This document shows, in pieces, positions 54,173 to 62,763 of a stretch of 64,000 nt of DNA. Position 1 is the stretch's first letter. Every line of letters begins with the position of its first letter. The stretch is from Aeromonas veronii (GTDB lineage: Bacteria > Pseudomonadota > Gammaproteobacteria > Enterobacterales > Aeromonadaceae). The position numbers were made by a program, and so were the translations under genes. Under the pieces are notes generated by a model. The model ran no database searches and was not told the origin of the DNA. It saw only the letters and a program-made list of their open reading frames with translations. The stretch spans positions 3,064,501-3,128,500 of the forward strand of contig CP101033.1 of assembly GCA_041319085.1 (NCBI GenBank), read 5' to 3'.

Positions 54173-56548
54173 ATGCAGCCGGTACCCCACCTTTTCTCCT
54201 ACCCCCGCTATTGGGCCGAGTGCTACGGCACGGCGCCCTTCCTGCCCATGTCCCGCAAAGAGATGGACAAGCTGGGTTGGGACAGCTGCGACGTCATTCT
54301 GGTGACGGGGGATGCCTATGTGGATCACCCGAGCTTCGGCATGGCGGTGATTGGCCGCATGCTCGAATCCCAGGGTTTTCGGGTCGGCATCATCGCCCAG
54401 CCGGACTGGTCATCGAAGGATGACTTTATGCGTCTGGGCAAACCGAACCTCTTCTTCGGGGTGACTGCGGGCAACATGGACTCCATGATCAACCGCTACA
54501 CCTCCGACAAAAAGCTGCGCCACGATGACGCCTACACCCCGGGGGATGTGGGCGGCAAGCGGCCGGACCGCGCGACGCTGGTCTATACCCAGCGCTGTAA
54601 AGAGGCGTTCAAAGAGGTACCGGTGCTGATCGGTGGCATCGAGGCTTCCTTACGCCGTATCGCCCACTACGACTACTGGTCCGAGACCATCCGCCGCTCC
54701 ATCCTGCTCGATGCCAAGGCCGATATCCTGATCTACGGCAACGCCGAGCGGCCGCTGGTGGAAGTGGCCCACCGCATCGCGGCGGGGGAGACCATCGACA
54801 CCATGCAGGATATTCGCGGCACCGCCGTGATCCGCAAGGAGCCGCTGCCGGGCTGGAAAGGGGTGGATTCGAGCAAGCTCGACCAGATTGGCCGCATCGA
54901 TCCCATCATCAACCCCTATATGGAAGGGGCACCCTGTGCGGATGACGCCAGCGACGCGGCCCCTGCCGCGCAGGAAGCCCAACCCGTGCTGGTGCAGCCG
55001 GCCAAGCCCAAGCCGTGGGAAAAAACCTATGTGAAGCTGCCGGGGTTCGAGCGGGTGAAAGAGGACAAGGTGCTCTACGCCCACGCCTCGCGCATTCTGC
55101 ACCACGAGACCAACCCCGGCTGTGCCCGCGCCCTGTCGCAGGCTCACGGCGATCGCATCGTCTGGGTCAACCCGCCCGCCTTCCCGCTCGAAACCGACGA
55201 GATGGACGGCGTATTCGGCCTGCCCTACCAGCGGGTGCCGCACCCGGCCTATGGCAACGAGAAGATCCCCGCGTTCGAGATGATCAAGACCTCGGTCAAC
55301 ATCATGCGTGGCTGCTTTGGCGGCTGCTCCTTCTGCTCCATCACCGAGCACGAAGGGCGCATCATCCAGAGCCGCTCGGAAGAGTCGATCCTGAAAGAAA
55401 TCGAAGATATCCGCGACAAGGTGCCGGGCTTTACCGGCGTCATCTCGGATCTCGGCGGCCCCACCGCCAACATGTACCGCTTACGCTGCCAGAGCCCCAA
55501 GGCCGAGCAGACCTGCCGTCGCGCCTCCTGTGTCTGGCCCACCATCTGCCCGCATATGGACACCGACCACAGCCCGACCATCAACCTCTATCGCAAGGCG
55601 CGCGACCTCAAGGGGATCAAGAAGATCCTCATCGCCTCCGGCGTGCGTTACGACATTGCGGTCGAAGATCCCCGCTATATCAAGGAGCTGGCCAAGTACC
55701 ACGTCGGCGGCTACCTCAAGATCGCGCCGGAACACACCGAGGAGGGGCCGCTCTCCAAGATGATGAAGCCGGGCATGGGCAGCTACTACCAGTTCAAGGA
55801 GCTGTTCGACAAATATTCCAAAGAGGCGGGCAAGCAGCAGTACCTGATCCCCTACTTCATCTCCGCCCACCCGGGCACCACAGATGAAGACATGGTCAAT
55901 CTGGCGCTCTGGGTCAAAGAGAACCGCTTCAAGCTCGATCAGGTGCAGAACTTCTACCCGTCGCCGCTCGCCAACGCCACCACCATGTATTACACGGAGA
56001 AAAACCCGTTAAACAAGGTGAGCCGCGAAGGGGGCGATGTGTTTGTTGCCAAGGGCGAGCGCCGTCGCCGCCTGCACAAGGCGCTGCTGCGCTACCACGA
56101 TCCCGCTGGCTGGCCGATGATCCGCGAAGCCTTGCTCGCCATGGGCAAGGGCCACCTGATTGGTAATGGCCCCGGCTGTCTGGTGCCTGCGGAAGGGCGC
56201 AACGAGCGCGCCGCCAGCGGCAAGGGGCTAAAACCGGCCCTGACTCGCCATAGCCCAATGTCTCAACAAAGGGGCGAACACCAGCGAGGCAATGGTGGTA
56301 ATGGCGCTGGCAACAAGCCGACGGGCGGCAAGCCGGTGGGTTCCCAGCTACAGAAAGGGGCGGCTAATGGCAAACCGGCCGCGCCGGGTTCTGGACATGG
56401 CGAAGGCAAGGGCAAACCGACTGGTAAACCCGTCCATAAGGGCAAGGCGCCGACCCGCGCAGGCTCCACCAAGCCGGGCGCCAAACCCGCCACTCAAGGT
56501 GGCAAGCCAGCGGCCAAAGGGAATGGTGCCAAGCGACCGGCGCGGTAA
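54173..56548 (+). CDS. ygiQ: YgiQ family radical SAM protein
   Basis: A 791-residue protein matching E. coli YgiQ over about 690 residues. It has an N-terminal B12-binding-like/UPF0313 region ([18 protein letters not shown]) and a radical SAM core with the CxxxCxxC cluster at C381, C385 and C388 ([15 protein letters not shown]). A Cys-rich segment follows ([21 protein letters not shown]). The conserved region ends near LTRHSPM. The last ~100 residues are a Gly/Lys/Pro/Ala low-complexity basic tail. I start at ATG 54173, six bases after CAGGTG, though a GTG three codons upstream is in frame. The reaction catalysed is unknown. Confidence 0.93.
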   Translation: MQPVPHLFSYPRYWAECYGTAPFLPMSRKEMDKLGWDSCDVILVTGDAYVDHPSFGMAVIGRMLESQGFRVGIIAQPDWSSKDDFMRLGKPNLFFGVTAGNMDSMINRYTSDKKLRHDDAYTPGDVGGKRPDRATLVYTQRCKEAFKEVPVLIGGIEASLRRIAHYDYWSETIRRSILLDAKADILIYGNAERPLVEVAHRIAAGETIDTMQDIRGTAVIRKEPLPGWKGVDSSKLDQIGRIDPIINPYMEGAPCADDASDAAPAAQEAQPVLVQPAKPKPWEKTYVKLPGFERVKEDKVLYAHASRILHHETNPGCARALSQAHGDRIVWVNPPAFPLETDEMDGVFGLPYQRVPHPAYGNEKIPAFEMIKTSVNIMRGCFGGCSFCSITEHEGRIIQSRSEESILKEIEDIRDKVPGFTGVISDLGGPTANMYRLRCQSPKAEQTCRRASCVWPTICPHMDTDHSPTINLYRKARDLKGIKKILIASGVRYDIAVEDPRYIKELAKYHVGGYLKIAPEHTEEGPLSKMMKPGMGSYYQFKELFDKYSKEAGKQQYLIPYFISAHPGTTDEDMVNLALWVKENRFKLDQVQNFYPSPLANATTMYYTEKNPLNKVSREGGDVFVAKGERRRRLHKALLRYHDPAGWPMIREALLAMGKGHLIGNGPGCLVPAEGRNERAASGKGLKPALTRHSPMSQQRGEHQRGNGGNGAGNKPTGGKPVGSQLQKGAANGKPAAPGSGHGEGKGKPTGKPVHKGKAPTRAGSTKPGAKPATQGGKPAAKGNGAKRPAR

Positions 56549-56577
56549 GTTTTCCTGATTGGAAAGTGATAGAAATA

Positions 56578-56605
56578 AAAAAGGCGACCGGATGGTCGCC
56601 TTTTT
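56578..56605 (+). terminator. Rho-independent terminator of ygiQ
   Basis: AAAAGGCGACC-GGAT-GGTCGCCTTTTT, about 30 bases after the stop. Confidence 0.9.
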
Positions 56606-56606
56606 A

Positions 56607-56821
56607 CAGATACATAGACAATATGAATTTTATCTTTCTCAAGTGTAGTTATAAGTATTTGCTCTAGAATCAGTTACACCAGCGATACGGAAGAAATTTG
56701 GGATACCCACCTTTTTGATATATTTGATATTATACTATTTGTTGTCGCTTGCATTTTTTTGGATAAGTAAATTGTTTATGTGTACTTGTATAGATTTATC
56801 TATGTTACCTTGCTTTTAAAT
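56607..56821. other. AT-rich spacer at the island edge
   Basis: About 215 bp of strongly AT-rich DNA with no ORF and no recognised element. Its composition contrasts with the GC-rich ygiQ on the left and continues into the HNH gene. Confidence 0.6.
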
Positions 56822-57523
56822 TTATTGACGAACCATGGTGGCTTTAAGCTGATCTATTGTAATCTCACCTTTATGCAGCATCGCATGACAATTTGGACAC
56901 ACCGGTACTAAATCTCTGATAGGATCAACTTGATAAGCCTCGCCAATTGATGAGATTGGCACTACATGATGAACATGAATGAAGCCGGATCCAAGTTTTC
57001 CGTATTTATTTTCAAAGTTAAAACCACAGATGATACAGTCTAAGCCAAAGTGTTCTATGCATTTTTTTCTGGCAATAGGATTTCTTTCATATGAATTAAT
57101 ATATGCAGTCTTTAAAGCGCCTTCATAGATACCTTTATCCGTTTCCATTTCACCAGAATAAAAATTGTTCTCTCTTTCTGGAGGGATTTTTGCGTATTCA
57201 AATATTGCCTGCCTTATTAATTCGGGCAAATTTCCTTTCCAAGCTGGCTGTCTATTATTTGGTTGCTCATAGGTATAGGGCTTATCCCCAAAGAGATGCA
57301 CCATAAAGTTAAACATTCGGTTATTTAAAGACTCCCCAGACAAGCTAATGACAAACCCATCCTTTCTTGAATGAAACCATATTGATTCATTTTTAAACCC
57401 TACAACTGCCATATTATTTTTGTTTTTTTCCTGCTCATGAAAGCTGACTGGCGTTGACTGATACTTTAGAGCTATATCTTGAATGCAAGCTTTTATTAAT
57501 TGTTTTAACTCGGGAATGTCCAT
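56822..57523 (-). CDS. HNH endonuclease (McrA-like/COG3183), probably acquired
   Basis: A 233-residue protein. The C-terminal ~90 residues form an HNH nuclease: zinc cysteines CIIC and CPNC, catalytic histidines in FIHVHHVVPIS, and the final LVPVCPNCHAMLHKG. The preceding EGALKTAYINSYERNPIARKKCIEHFG is typical of the predicted restriction-type HNH family. The N-terminal ~120 residues (helix, then IWFHSRKDGFVISLSGES) match nothing I recognise and may read DNA or a modification. AT-rich composition and codon use differ sharply from both neighbours. It is monocistronic, with AGAGG before the ATG and no methylase beside it. A role in restriction of foreign DNA is inference. Confidence 0.8.
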   Translation of the reverse strand: MDIPELKQLIKACIQDIALKYQSTPVSFHEQEKNKNNMAVVGFKNESIWFHSRKDGFVISLSGESLNNRMFNFMVHLFGDKPYTYEQPNNRQPAWKGNLPELIRQAIFEYAKIPPERENNFYSGEMETDKGIYEGALKTAYINSYERNPIARKKCIEHFGLDCIICGFNFENKYGKLGSGFIHVHHVVPISSIGEAYQVDPIRDLVPVCPNCHAMLHKGEITIDQLKATMVRQ

Positions 57524-57579
57524 GTTGGCCTCTTATTTCGTAAAGTTGAATTTTCTTAATATTGTACACTCATCCCGTA

Positions 57580-57660
57580 TGTTGGGCTAAAAATCGTAGG
57601 TTGGTGCTGAACGTAGGGCAAAAGATGTGTGTCCCAATTATCCTTGCGGCTTGACCTGAT
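57580..57660. repeat. REP-like dispersed element next to the HNH gene
   Basis: The text TGTTGGGCTAAAAATCGTAG followed by GTTGGTGCTGAACGTAGGG resembles common gammaproteobacterial interspersed repeats. It ends with GTGTCCCAATT (57629-57639), which recurs in the same orientation at 58742-58752. The two copies bracket the outer-membrane barrel gene. Confidence 0.5.
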
Positions 57661-57691
57661 TGCCATCGATAGGCAGGCACAAAATAACGAA

Positions 57692-58657
57692 TTAGAAACT
57701 CATGGCCAGCCCGATGGAATAACCGTGGGTGTTGTGGCTGAACATATAGCGGGCGACCAGACGGGTACGGGTGACTATGATGTCGTATTTGCTGCTGTCG
57801 AGCTCCAGCCCGAGACCAAGGGAGTTGAGGGAGTTGAACCCGAGCAGGCCGCGCTGCTCGCCGAGGTATTCGGTGCGCGCCCCCTCCATCACATAGCGCA
57901 CCGGTCTGTCGAGCAGTGTCCAGTCAAACAGCGGGGCCCGGCGGCGCAGATAGAGACCGAGGTTCTCCGCCTCGGCGTGACCACGGACGCTGGTCGAGGT
58001 GCCGCCAAAGCTCTGCAGGTGCTGGTAGGAGTAGCGCACTTCGACATCGATATCCTGAGTCTTTGAAAAGAGCTCGTAGTCGAGCATCAGCGAGCCACCC
58101 AGTCCGTACATATTGAGCTGTCCACCATCGAGAAAATCCAGCGAGTAGCCCTTGGTGCGCTCCAGCAGCCAGTTGCCGATCCGCAGATCGCTGGCCATGG
58201 TGCCCAGCGAGACGTTGGCGATGGGGCGCAGCACCCAGTGGCCACCGCGCGGGTCTTCATGGAGGGCAATATCCCAGCCGATCCCGCCCGAAGCGGTCAG
58301 GCTATTCCATTTGGTCGGGAGGGTGCGGCTCTCGGTGCCGTTGCTCACTACAAACTGGGGAGCATAGCGGCTAAAGCCGATCGCCCCTTCCAGATAGATG
58401 GGCACGGCTTCGCTCATGGTGGCGCCGCCACCGATCTGGGTCATGTTGAGGGCGGCAGATTGATTGGTGCCGCTGCCGATATCGAGGTTGCTGGCGGTGA
58501 TGTCGGGCACCACGGTGAAGGTCATCAGCGAGAGCACCGCATTGGCGCGCTCCTGTGCCCACTCCTGCTCCTGAGTAGCCCCATGAACGACGCTGCCCGA
58601 TAGCGCCAGCAGCATTGGCAACAACATCTGCAATAAAGAGGAGCAAGATCGATGCAT
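57692..58657 (-). CDS. Solitary outer-membrane autotransporter-like beta-barrel protein
   Basis: A 321-residue precursor: signal peptide (MLLPMLLALSGSVVHG, cleavage near GATA/GAT-Q), a short N-terminal region, then about 12 alternating amphipathic strands. It ends in the outer-membrane signal GYSIGLAMSF with terminal Phe. It fits the family of solitary autotransporter-type barrels without a passenger domain. Function unknown. It is monocistronic, has GC-rich codon use like the core genome, and is flanked by short direct repeats. Confidence 0.75.
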   Translation of the reverse strand: MHRSCSSLLQMLLPMLLALSGSVVHGATQEQEWAQERANAVLSLMTFTVVPDITASNLDIGSGTNQSAALNMTQIGGGATMSEAVPIYLEGAIGFSRYAPQFVVSNGTESRTLPTKWNSLTASGGIGWDIALHEDPRGGHWVLRPIANVSLGTMASDLRIGNWLLERTKGYSLDFLDGGQLNMYGLGGSLMLDYELFSKTQDIDVEVRYSYQHLQSFGGTSTSVRGHAEAENLGLYLRRRAPLFDWTLLDRPVRYVMEGARTEYLGEQRGLLGFNSLNSLGLGLELDSSKYDIIVTRTRLVARYMFSHNTHGYSIGLAMSF

Positions 58658-58741
58658 GAGCGTGGTTCCCGATAAGCGGGGTCTGATTGTCCTCGCTTTA
58701 CTGTAGCGAGCTTACCGCCGGTTGGCACGGCAAAAAGGTGG

Positions 58742-58778
58742 GTGTCCCAATTCGCCTACCGGTTTTCACGAACGTCTG
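58742..58778. repeat. Dispersed repeat copies upstream of the barrel gene
   Basis: GTGTCCCAATT (58742-58752) repeats 57629-57639. ACCGGTTTTCACGAACGTCT plus one base (58758-58778) repeats 33687-33707 with one mismatch. Confidence 0.6.
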
Positions 58779-58837
58779 GTGATGCTGGCGGGCCCAGTGG
58801 CTGCGCGCCGTGCGGGAGGCAGGGTTTGCAATAGAGA

Positions 58838-58872
58838 TAAAAAAATCCGGAACCCATGACGGGTTCCGGATT
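58838..58872 (-). terminator. Rho-independent terminator of the sulfurtransferase gene
   Basis: A 12-bp perfect stem AATCCGGAACCC / GGGTTCCGGATT with a 5-nt loop, then TTTTTT on the minus strand. It lies about 85 bp after the stop. Confidence 0.85.
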
Positions 58873-58955
58873 GTCTTGCTGCAGAAAGATCGGTCAATGG
58901 ATCTTTAGCTAATCAATATGGCGAACATCTGTTCGGCTTCGCCGCTACAGCACAA

Positions 58956-60251
58956 TCATGACTTGGCGGGCTGGCGCTCACCGGTCACAGTCGGGTTCTT
59001 GGGATCGGAACTCCACTCGTACCAGCCACCGTCATAAACGCTGATCCGCTTCCAGTCCATCAGCCAGGCGTAGAAGAACGCCTCGGAGGCGCGCCAGCCG
59101 GTACCGCAGTAGAACGCGGCCTGCTGGGTTGGTTTGATGTCCCACTGGTCCCACATGGCGAGGATCTCGCGGGCCGGCTTCATGGTGCCGTCCGGGTTGT
59201 GGAAATCGCTCATGCTGTTGGCATCCACCCCGCCGTGACCCCACTTGGCCCCCGGGATATCACCCTTCGGCTTGATGTAGTTGTAACCGGAGGTGCTGCC
59301 GACAAACTCGTCCCAGGTCCGCACGCTGACCAGTGCGCCATCGGGCTGCTTGAGCAGCGCCTTGGCCTGATCCTGGGTGGTGTAGTACTCGGGGTGAGCC
59401 GGAATGGCCACGCCAAACTCCTTCACCGGTTCATATTTGTTGGGCAGCCCGGTCTCGGTGCGCAGATGTTGCACGAACCAGGCATCCAGACCGCCGTCCA
59501 GCAGGCGCACATCTTCCACCCCCGCATACATCATCAGATGCGCGGCACGGGCGGCCGCCATGGTGTTGCGACCATAGAGGATGACGGTGGTGTCGTGACG
59601 GATGCCGTTGTCCAGCAGCAGCTTCTTGAGCGCTTCGTCAGAGACCTTGTTCCACAGCGGCTCCGCTTCGATGCTGTTGGTATCGATATAACCGGCCCCC
59701 GGGATGTGGCTGATGAGGTACGCCTTGGGTGAACCCCAATCCACTTCAAACAGCTTCCAGTCCCCCTTGGGCGCCGCGACCACCGGCTTGCCCGCCTGCA
59801 GATCCGCAAGCCAGCGCGGATGTACCAGCTGCTGCCAGCGTGCCAGCGACTCGCGCGGCGCAACTTGCCACCCCTGCAGCTCGAACAGCTGCTTGATCCC
59901 CTGCTTGCGCAGCAGACGAGCCACCTCGGCCACTTCGCGCGGCGCACCGTAGAGGGCAACCGGACGATCGGCTTTCAGCCCCTTGATCTCGAGCGCCTTG
60001 GGCCACTCTTCATTGCTATATTTCCACTCGGCAGAGAGGTTCTCGGCGCCCGCCACATGCCCCCCCTGCGGCTCCCCTTCCATCGGCCACCCCTGATAGA
60101 AGTAGCTGGCACGGGTATCCAGGATGACCGCCTGTTTGGCCTTGGCATCGGCCAGCGAGAGCGGTGGTAATTCCCCTGCCACGGCGGGCAGGGCACACCA
60201 GAGCAGTAAGGTCGCCAGTGCGGCCTGCAGGAAGCGAAGATGTCGTTTCAT
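58956..60251 (-). CDS. ynjE: YnjE-like periplasmic thiosulfate sulfurtransferase (rhodanese)
   Basis: A 431-residue exported protein with a signal peptide (MKRHLRFLQAALATLLLWCA, cleavage near AVAG) and three rhodanese-like domains, the architecture and length of E. coli YnjE. Only the third domain has the catalytic cysteine, C382 in FYCGTGWRASE. The first two lack it (YGAPREVAEV and YGRNTMAAARA). It should transfer sulfur from thiosulfate or a persulfide in the periplasm. It lies 29 bp after glsB with no terminator between, so the two are probably co-transcribed. The start at 60251 gives a proper signal peptide. Confidence 0.88.
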   Translation of the reverse strand: MKRHLRFLQAALATLLLWCALPAVAGELPPLSLADAKAKQAVILDTRASYFYQGWPMEGEPQGGHVAGAENLSAEWKYSNEEWPKALEIKGLKADRPVALYGAPREVAEVARLLRKQGIKQLFELQGWQVAPRESLARWQQLVHPRWLADLQAGKPVVAAPKGDWKLFEVDWGSPKAYLISHIPGAGYIDTNSIEAEPLWNKVSDEALKKLLLDNGIRHDTTVILYGRNTMAAARAAHLMMYAGVEDVRLLDGGLDAWFVQHLRTETGLPNKYEPVKEFGVAIPAHPEYYTTQDQAKALLKQPDGALVSVRTWDEFVGSTSGYNYIKPKGDIPGAKWGHGGVDANSMSDFHNPDGTMKPAREILAMWDQWDIKPTQQAAFYCGTGWRASEAFFYAWLMDWKRISVYDGGWYEWSSDPKNPTVTGERQPAKS

Positions 60252-60280
60252 GGTGATGTCTCGATTCATAGTGAACAGGG

Positions 60281-61201
60281 TTAAAAAATGGAGCGACCCA
60301 GCCGCTCGGCCAGCAATTCCAGCGCCGCCGTACCCGCCAGCGAGTTGCCGGCTTTGTTGAGTTCGGGCGACCAGACACAGACGCAGAGCTCGCCCGGGAT
60401 CAGGGCGATGATACCGCCACCGACCCCCGATTTGCCCGGCATGCCGACCCGATAGGCAAAATCCCCCGCCTCGTCATAGAGGCCGCAGGTAGCGAGCAGG
60501 GCGTTGACCTGTTTGGTGGTGCGGGCAGGCAGCAGCGGCACGCTGTCGCCCAGTGGTACACCACGGTTGGCAAGATAGATGAATGCCCGCGCCAAATCGA
60601 CGCAGCTCATGCGAATGGCACAGGCATTGAAGTAGCTTTGCAGCACTTTGTCCACTTCATTTTCGACGTTGCCATAGGCCTTCATCAGATAGGCGATGGC
60701 GGCGTTGCGGGCAGAGTGCTGATATTCGGAGCGGGCCACCACCTGATCCGCCATGATGGCCGGATTGCCGCTCAGACGCCGCACCAGCTCGAGGGTGCGT
60801 TGACGCGGCGCAGTGAGGCGGGTCTCCAACAGATCGCTCACCACCAGCGCCCCGGCATTGATAAAGGGGTTGCGGGGGATCCCCTGCTCGAACTCGAGCT
60901 GCACCAGCGAGTTGAAGGGCTGGCCGGAGGGCTCCTTGCCAACCCGGGCCCAGATCTCCTCCTCCTGATAGAGGGTGAGTGCCAAGGTCAGGCTCAGGGC
61001 CTTGGAGATACTCTGGATGGAGAAGGGTTCAAAAGCGTCACCGGCGGTGAACAGCTCCCCCTCGACGGTACAGACTGCGATACCGAGCCGATCTGCCGGT
61101 ACTTGAGCCAGTGCCGGAATGTAGTCGGCCACCTTGCCTTGTCCCAGCAACGGGCGCACCTCTTCAAGGATGCTGGCCAGTAATTCGGATGACAACACCA
61201 T
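60281..61201 (-). CDS. glsB: Glutaminase
   Basis: Hydrolyses glutamine to glutamate and ammonia. The 306-residue enzyme has the beta-lactamase-like fold with the catalytic S64-I-S-K67 in [10 protein letters not shown]. Conserved [28 protein letters not shown] and [18 protein letters not shown] are also present. The length is close to E. coli GlsB (308). The start is ATG 61201. The ynjE-like gene follows closely, and the yggL terminator lies upstream. Confidence 0.96.
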   Translation of the reverse strand: MVLSSELLASILEEVRPLLGQGKVADYIPALAQVPADRLGIAVCTVEGELFTAGDAFEPFSIQSISKALSLTLALTLYQEEEIWARVGKEPSGQPFNSLVQLEFEQGIPRNPFINAGALVVSDLLETRLTAPRQRTLELVRRLSGNPAIMADQVVARSEYQHSARNAAIAYLMKAYGNVENEVDKVLQSYFNACAIRMSCVDLARAFIYLANRGVPLGDSVPLLPARTTKQVNALLATCGLYDEAGDFAYRVGMPGKSGVGGGIIALIPGELCVCVWSPELNKAGNSLAGTAALELLAERLGRSIF

Positions 61202-61256
61202 AAGCAATAAGCGATTCCATGACTAAAACAGCGGTGGAGATCCCATCCCCACTGAC

Positions 61257-61283
61257 AAAAATCCCGCCAGCGGCGGGATTTTT
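61257..61283 (-). terminator. Rho-independent terminator of yggL
   Basis: AAAAATCCCGCC / GGCGGGATTTTT with a 3-nt loop, on the minus strand about 40 bases after the yggL stop. Confidence 0.85.
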
Positions 61284-61324
61284 CCAGTTACCCACAACAA
61301 GGCGCCAGATGCGGCAGCCTTGTA

Positions 61325-61657
61325 TCAGGCCGGTTCACCGTACCAGAGGTCGAACAACTCGGTGACCACCACGGCTTCCATCCCCTTGCCTTCCAGCCAG
61401 GATTTGATCGCAGCGCGGTCTTCTTCGGTACATTTGCCCAGTTGCTGGGTGCAGATCATCCCTTCCCAGGCCAGATGGCCGGAACCGGCAAACGCCAGTT
61501 TGCGGGGCTCGATCACTTCATCGATCATCGCATCGACTACCGCATCGATGGTCTCTTCGGCAGTGCCGACCGGGAAGTTGAAACTGATGTCGAAACCCAT
61601 TTCCTGGAATTCATCGACACGCAGTTTCTTACGCAGACGGCGGCTACGATTGGCCAT
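61325..61657 (-). CDS. yggL: YggL family protein (DUF469)
   Basis: A 110-residue cytoplasmic protein, MANRSRRLRKKLRVDEFQEMGF..., with the highly basic N-terminus and VDEFQEMGFDI...W conserved in YggL. It ends LFDLWYGEPA. E. coli YggL has been reported to associate with the 50S ribosomal subunit. As in E. coli it lies directly downstream of trmB, 43 bp away, so they are likely one transcript. Confidence 0.93.
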   Translation of the reverse strand: MANRSRRLRKKLRVDEFQEMGFDISFNFPVGTAEETIDAVVDAMIDEVIEPRKLAFAGSGHLAWEGMICTQQLGKCTEEDRAAIKSWLEGKGMEAVVVTELFDLWYGEPA

Positions 61658-61700
61658 GATAGCTCCTCAAGTTAGTTGATACGCGAGTTGACGTGCCAGC

Positions 61701-62414
61701 TTAGCTGACACGCTTGAAAATCAGATCCCAAACCCCGTGACCGAGTCGGTGGCCACGTTGTTCAAATTTGGTCAGCGGACGCCAGTTCGGACGGGGCACC
61801 CAGTTGCCGGTGGCGGAGGTGTTCTCATACCCCTCGGCGGCGCTCATCACCTCCAGCATGTGCTCGGCATAGTTTTCCCAGTCGGTGGCCATGTGGAACA
61901 CGCCACCGATGGCCAGCTTCTGGCGAATATCCTGGGCAAACGCAGGCTGTACGATACGGCGCTTGTGGTGACGGCTCTTGTGCCAGGGATCCGGGAAGAA
62001 CAGCTGCAGGCAGGAGAGTGAACCGTTCGGGATCATGTGCTCCAGCACCTCGACCGCATCGTGACAGATCACTTTCAGATTGGTGACGCCCGCTTCCTGA
62101 GCGGTGCCCAGACAGGCGCCCACGCCCGGCGAGTGCACTTCGATGCCGATGAAGTTCTTCTCGGGGGCATTCTTGGCCATCTCGACCAAAGAAGCGCCCA
62201 TGCCAAAGCCGATCTCCAGCACCACCGGGGCCTCGCGGCCAAACAGCGCGACCAGATCGAGCGGCGCTGGCGCAAAATCAATACCCATGACCGGCCAGAG
62301 ATCTTCCAGAGCCTTCTCCTGCCCTTTGGTCAGGCGGCCTTCGCGACGGACAAAGCTGCGGATCTTGCGCATGAACTTGCCGTCTTCGTTAAATACATCT
62401 TGGGTCACAGGCAT
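61701..62414 (-). CDS. trmB: tRNA (guanine-N7-)-methyltransferase
   Basis: Makes m7G46 in the tRNA variable loop. The 237-residue class I SAM methyltransferase has the motif [14 protein letters not shown], motif II region [12 protein letters not shown] and the catalytic [16 protein letters not shown]. The N-terminal [14 protein letters not shown] is conserved. First gene of trmB-yggL. The upstream spacer contains a short degenerate direct repeat. Confidence 0.97.
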   Translation of the reverse strand: MPVTQDVFNEDGKFMRKIRSFVRREGRLTKGQEKALEDLWPVMGIDFAPAPLDLVALFGREAPVVLEIGFGMGASLVEMAKNAPEKNFIGIEVHSPGVGACLGTAQEAGVTNLKVICHDAVEVLEHMIPNGSLSCLQLFFPDPWHKSRHHKRRIVQPAFAQDIRQKLAIGGVFHMATDWENYAEHMLEVMSAAEGYENTSATGNWVPRPNWRPLTKFEQRGHRLGHGVWDLIFKRVS

Positions 62415-62763
62415 AATGGTCTCGTTATTTCATCAATCCGGGTAATACATCTGGTGTCCGATCCCGAGCGGGACCGCTCGCGGCTCGTCATTTCATCGAC
62501 CCGCGAAAACAGGGGAGCGAATTATCCCAAGATAGGCCCAAGGCGCAAGTGTTTCGCGCAACAAATATTCCGGTCATCTGCTTCTCAGCCCACTCACTGC
62601 CATCACCACCCCGACTAACCGCTCAATATAATCCGCACTAGAGTCAATCCAGCCCTTTTTTAGCGATTTTTGTGACAATCATTGCCTCATTTCTGAAATC
62701 TGATACAAACGGATAACCTGGCGGTCGAATGGAGCGACCGCCCACATGCCGAGAGAATTGTCT
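62415..62763. other. Divergent intergenic region with a short direct repeat
   Basis: 349 bp between divergent trmB and the aminotransferase gene. CTCGTTATTTCATCAATCCG (62421-62440) recurs with four changes as CTCGTCATTTCATCGACCCG (62484-62503), 63 bp apart. Between the copies is the imperfect palindrome CCCGAGCGGGACCGCTCGCGG. No ORF and no recognised operator. Confidence 0.5.
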
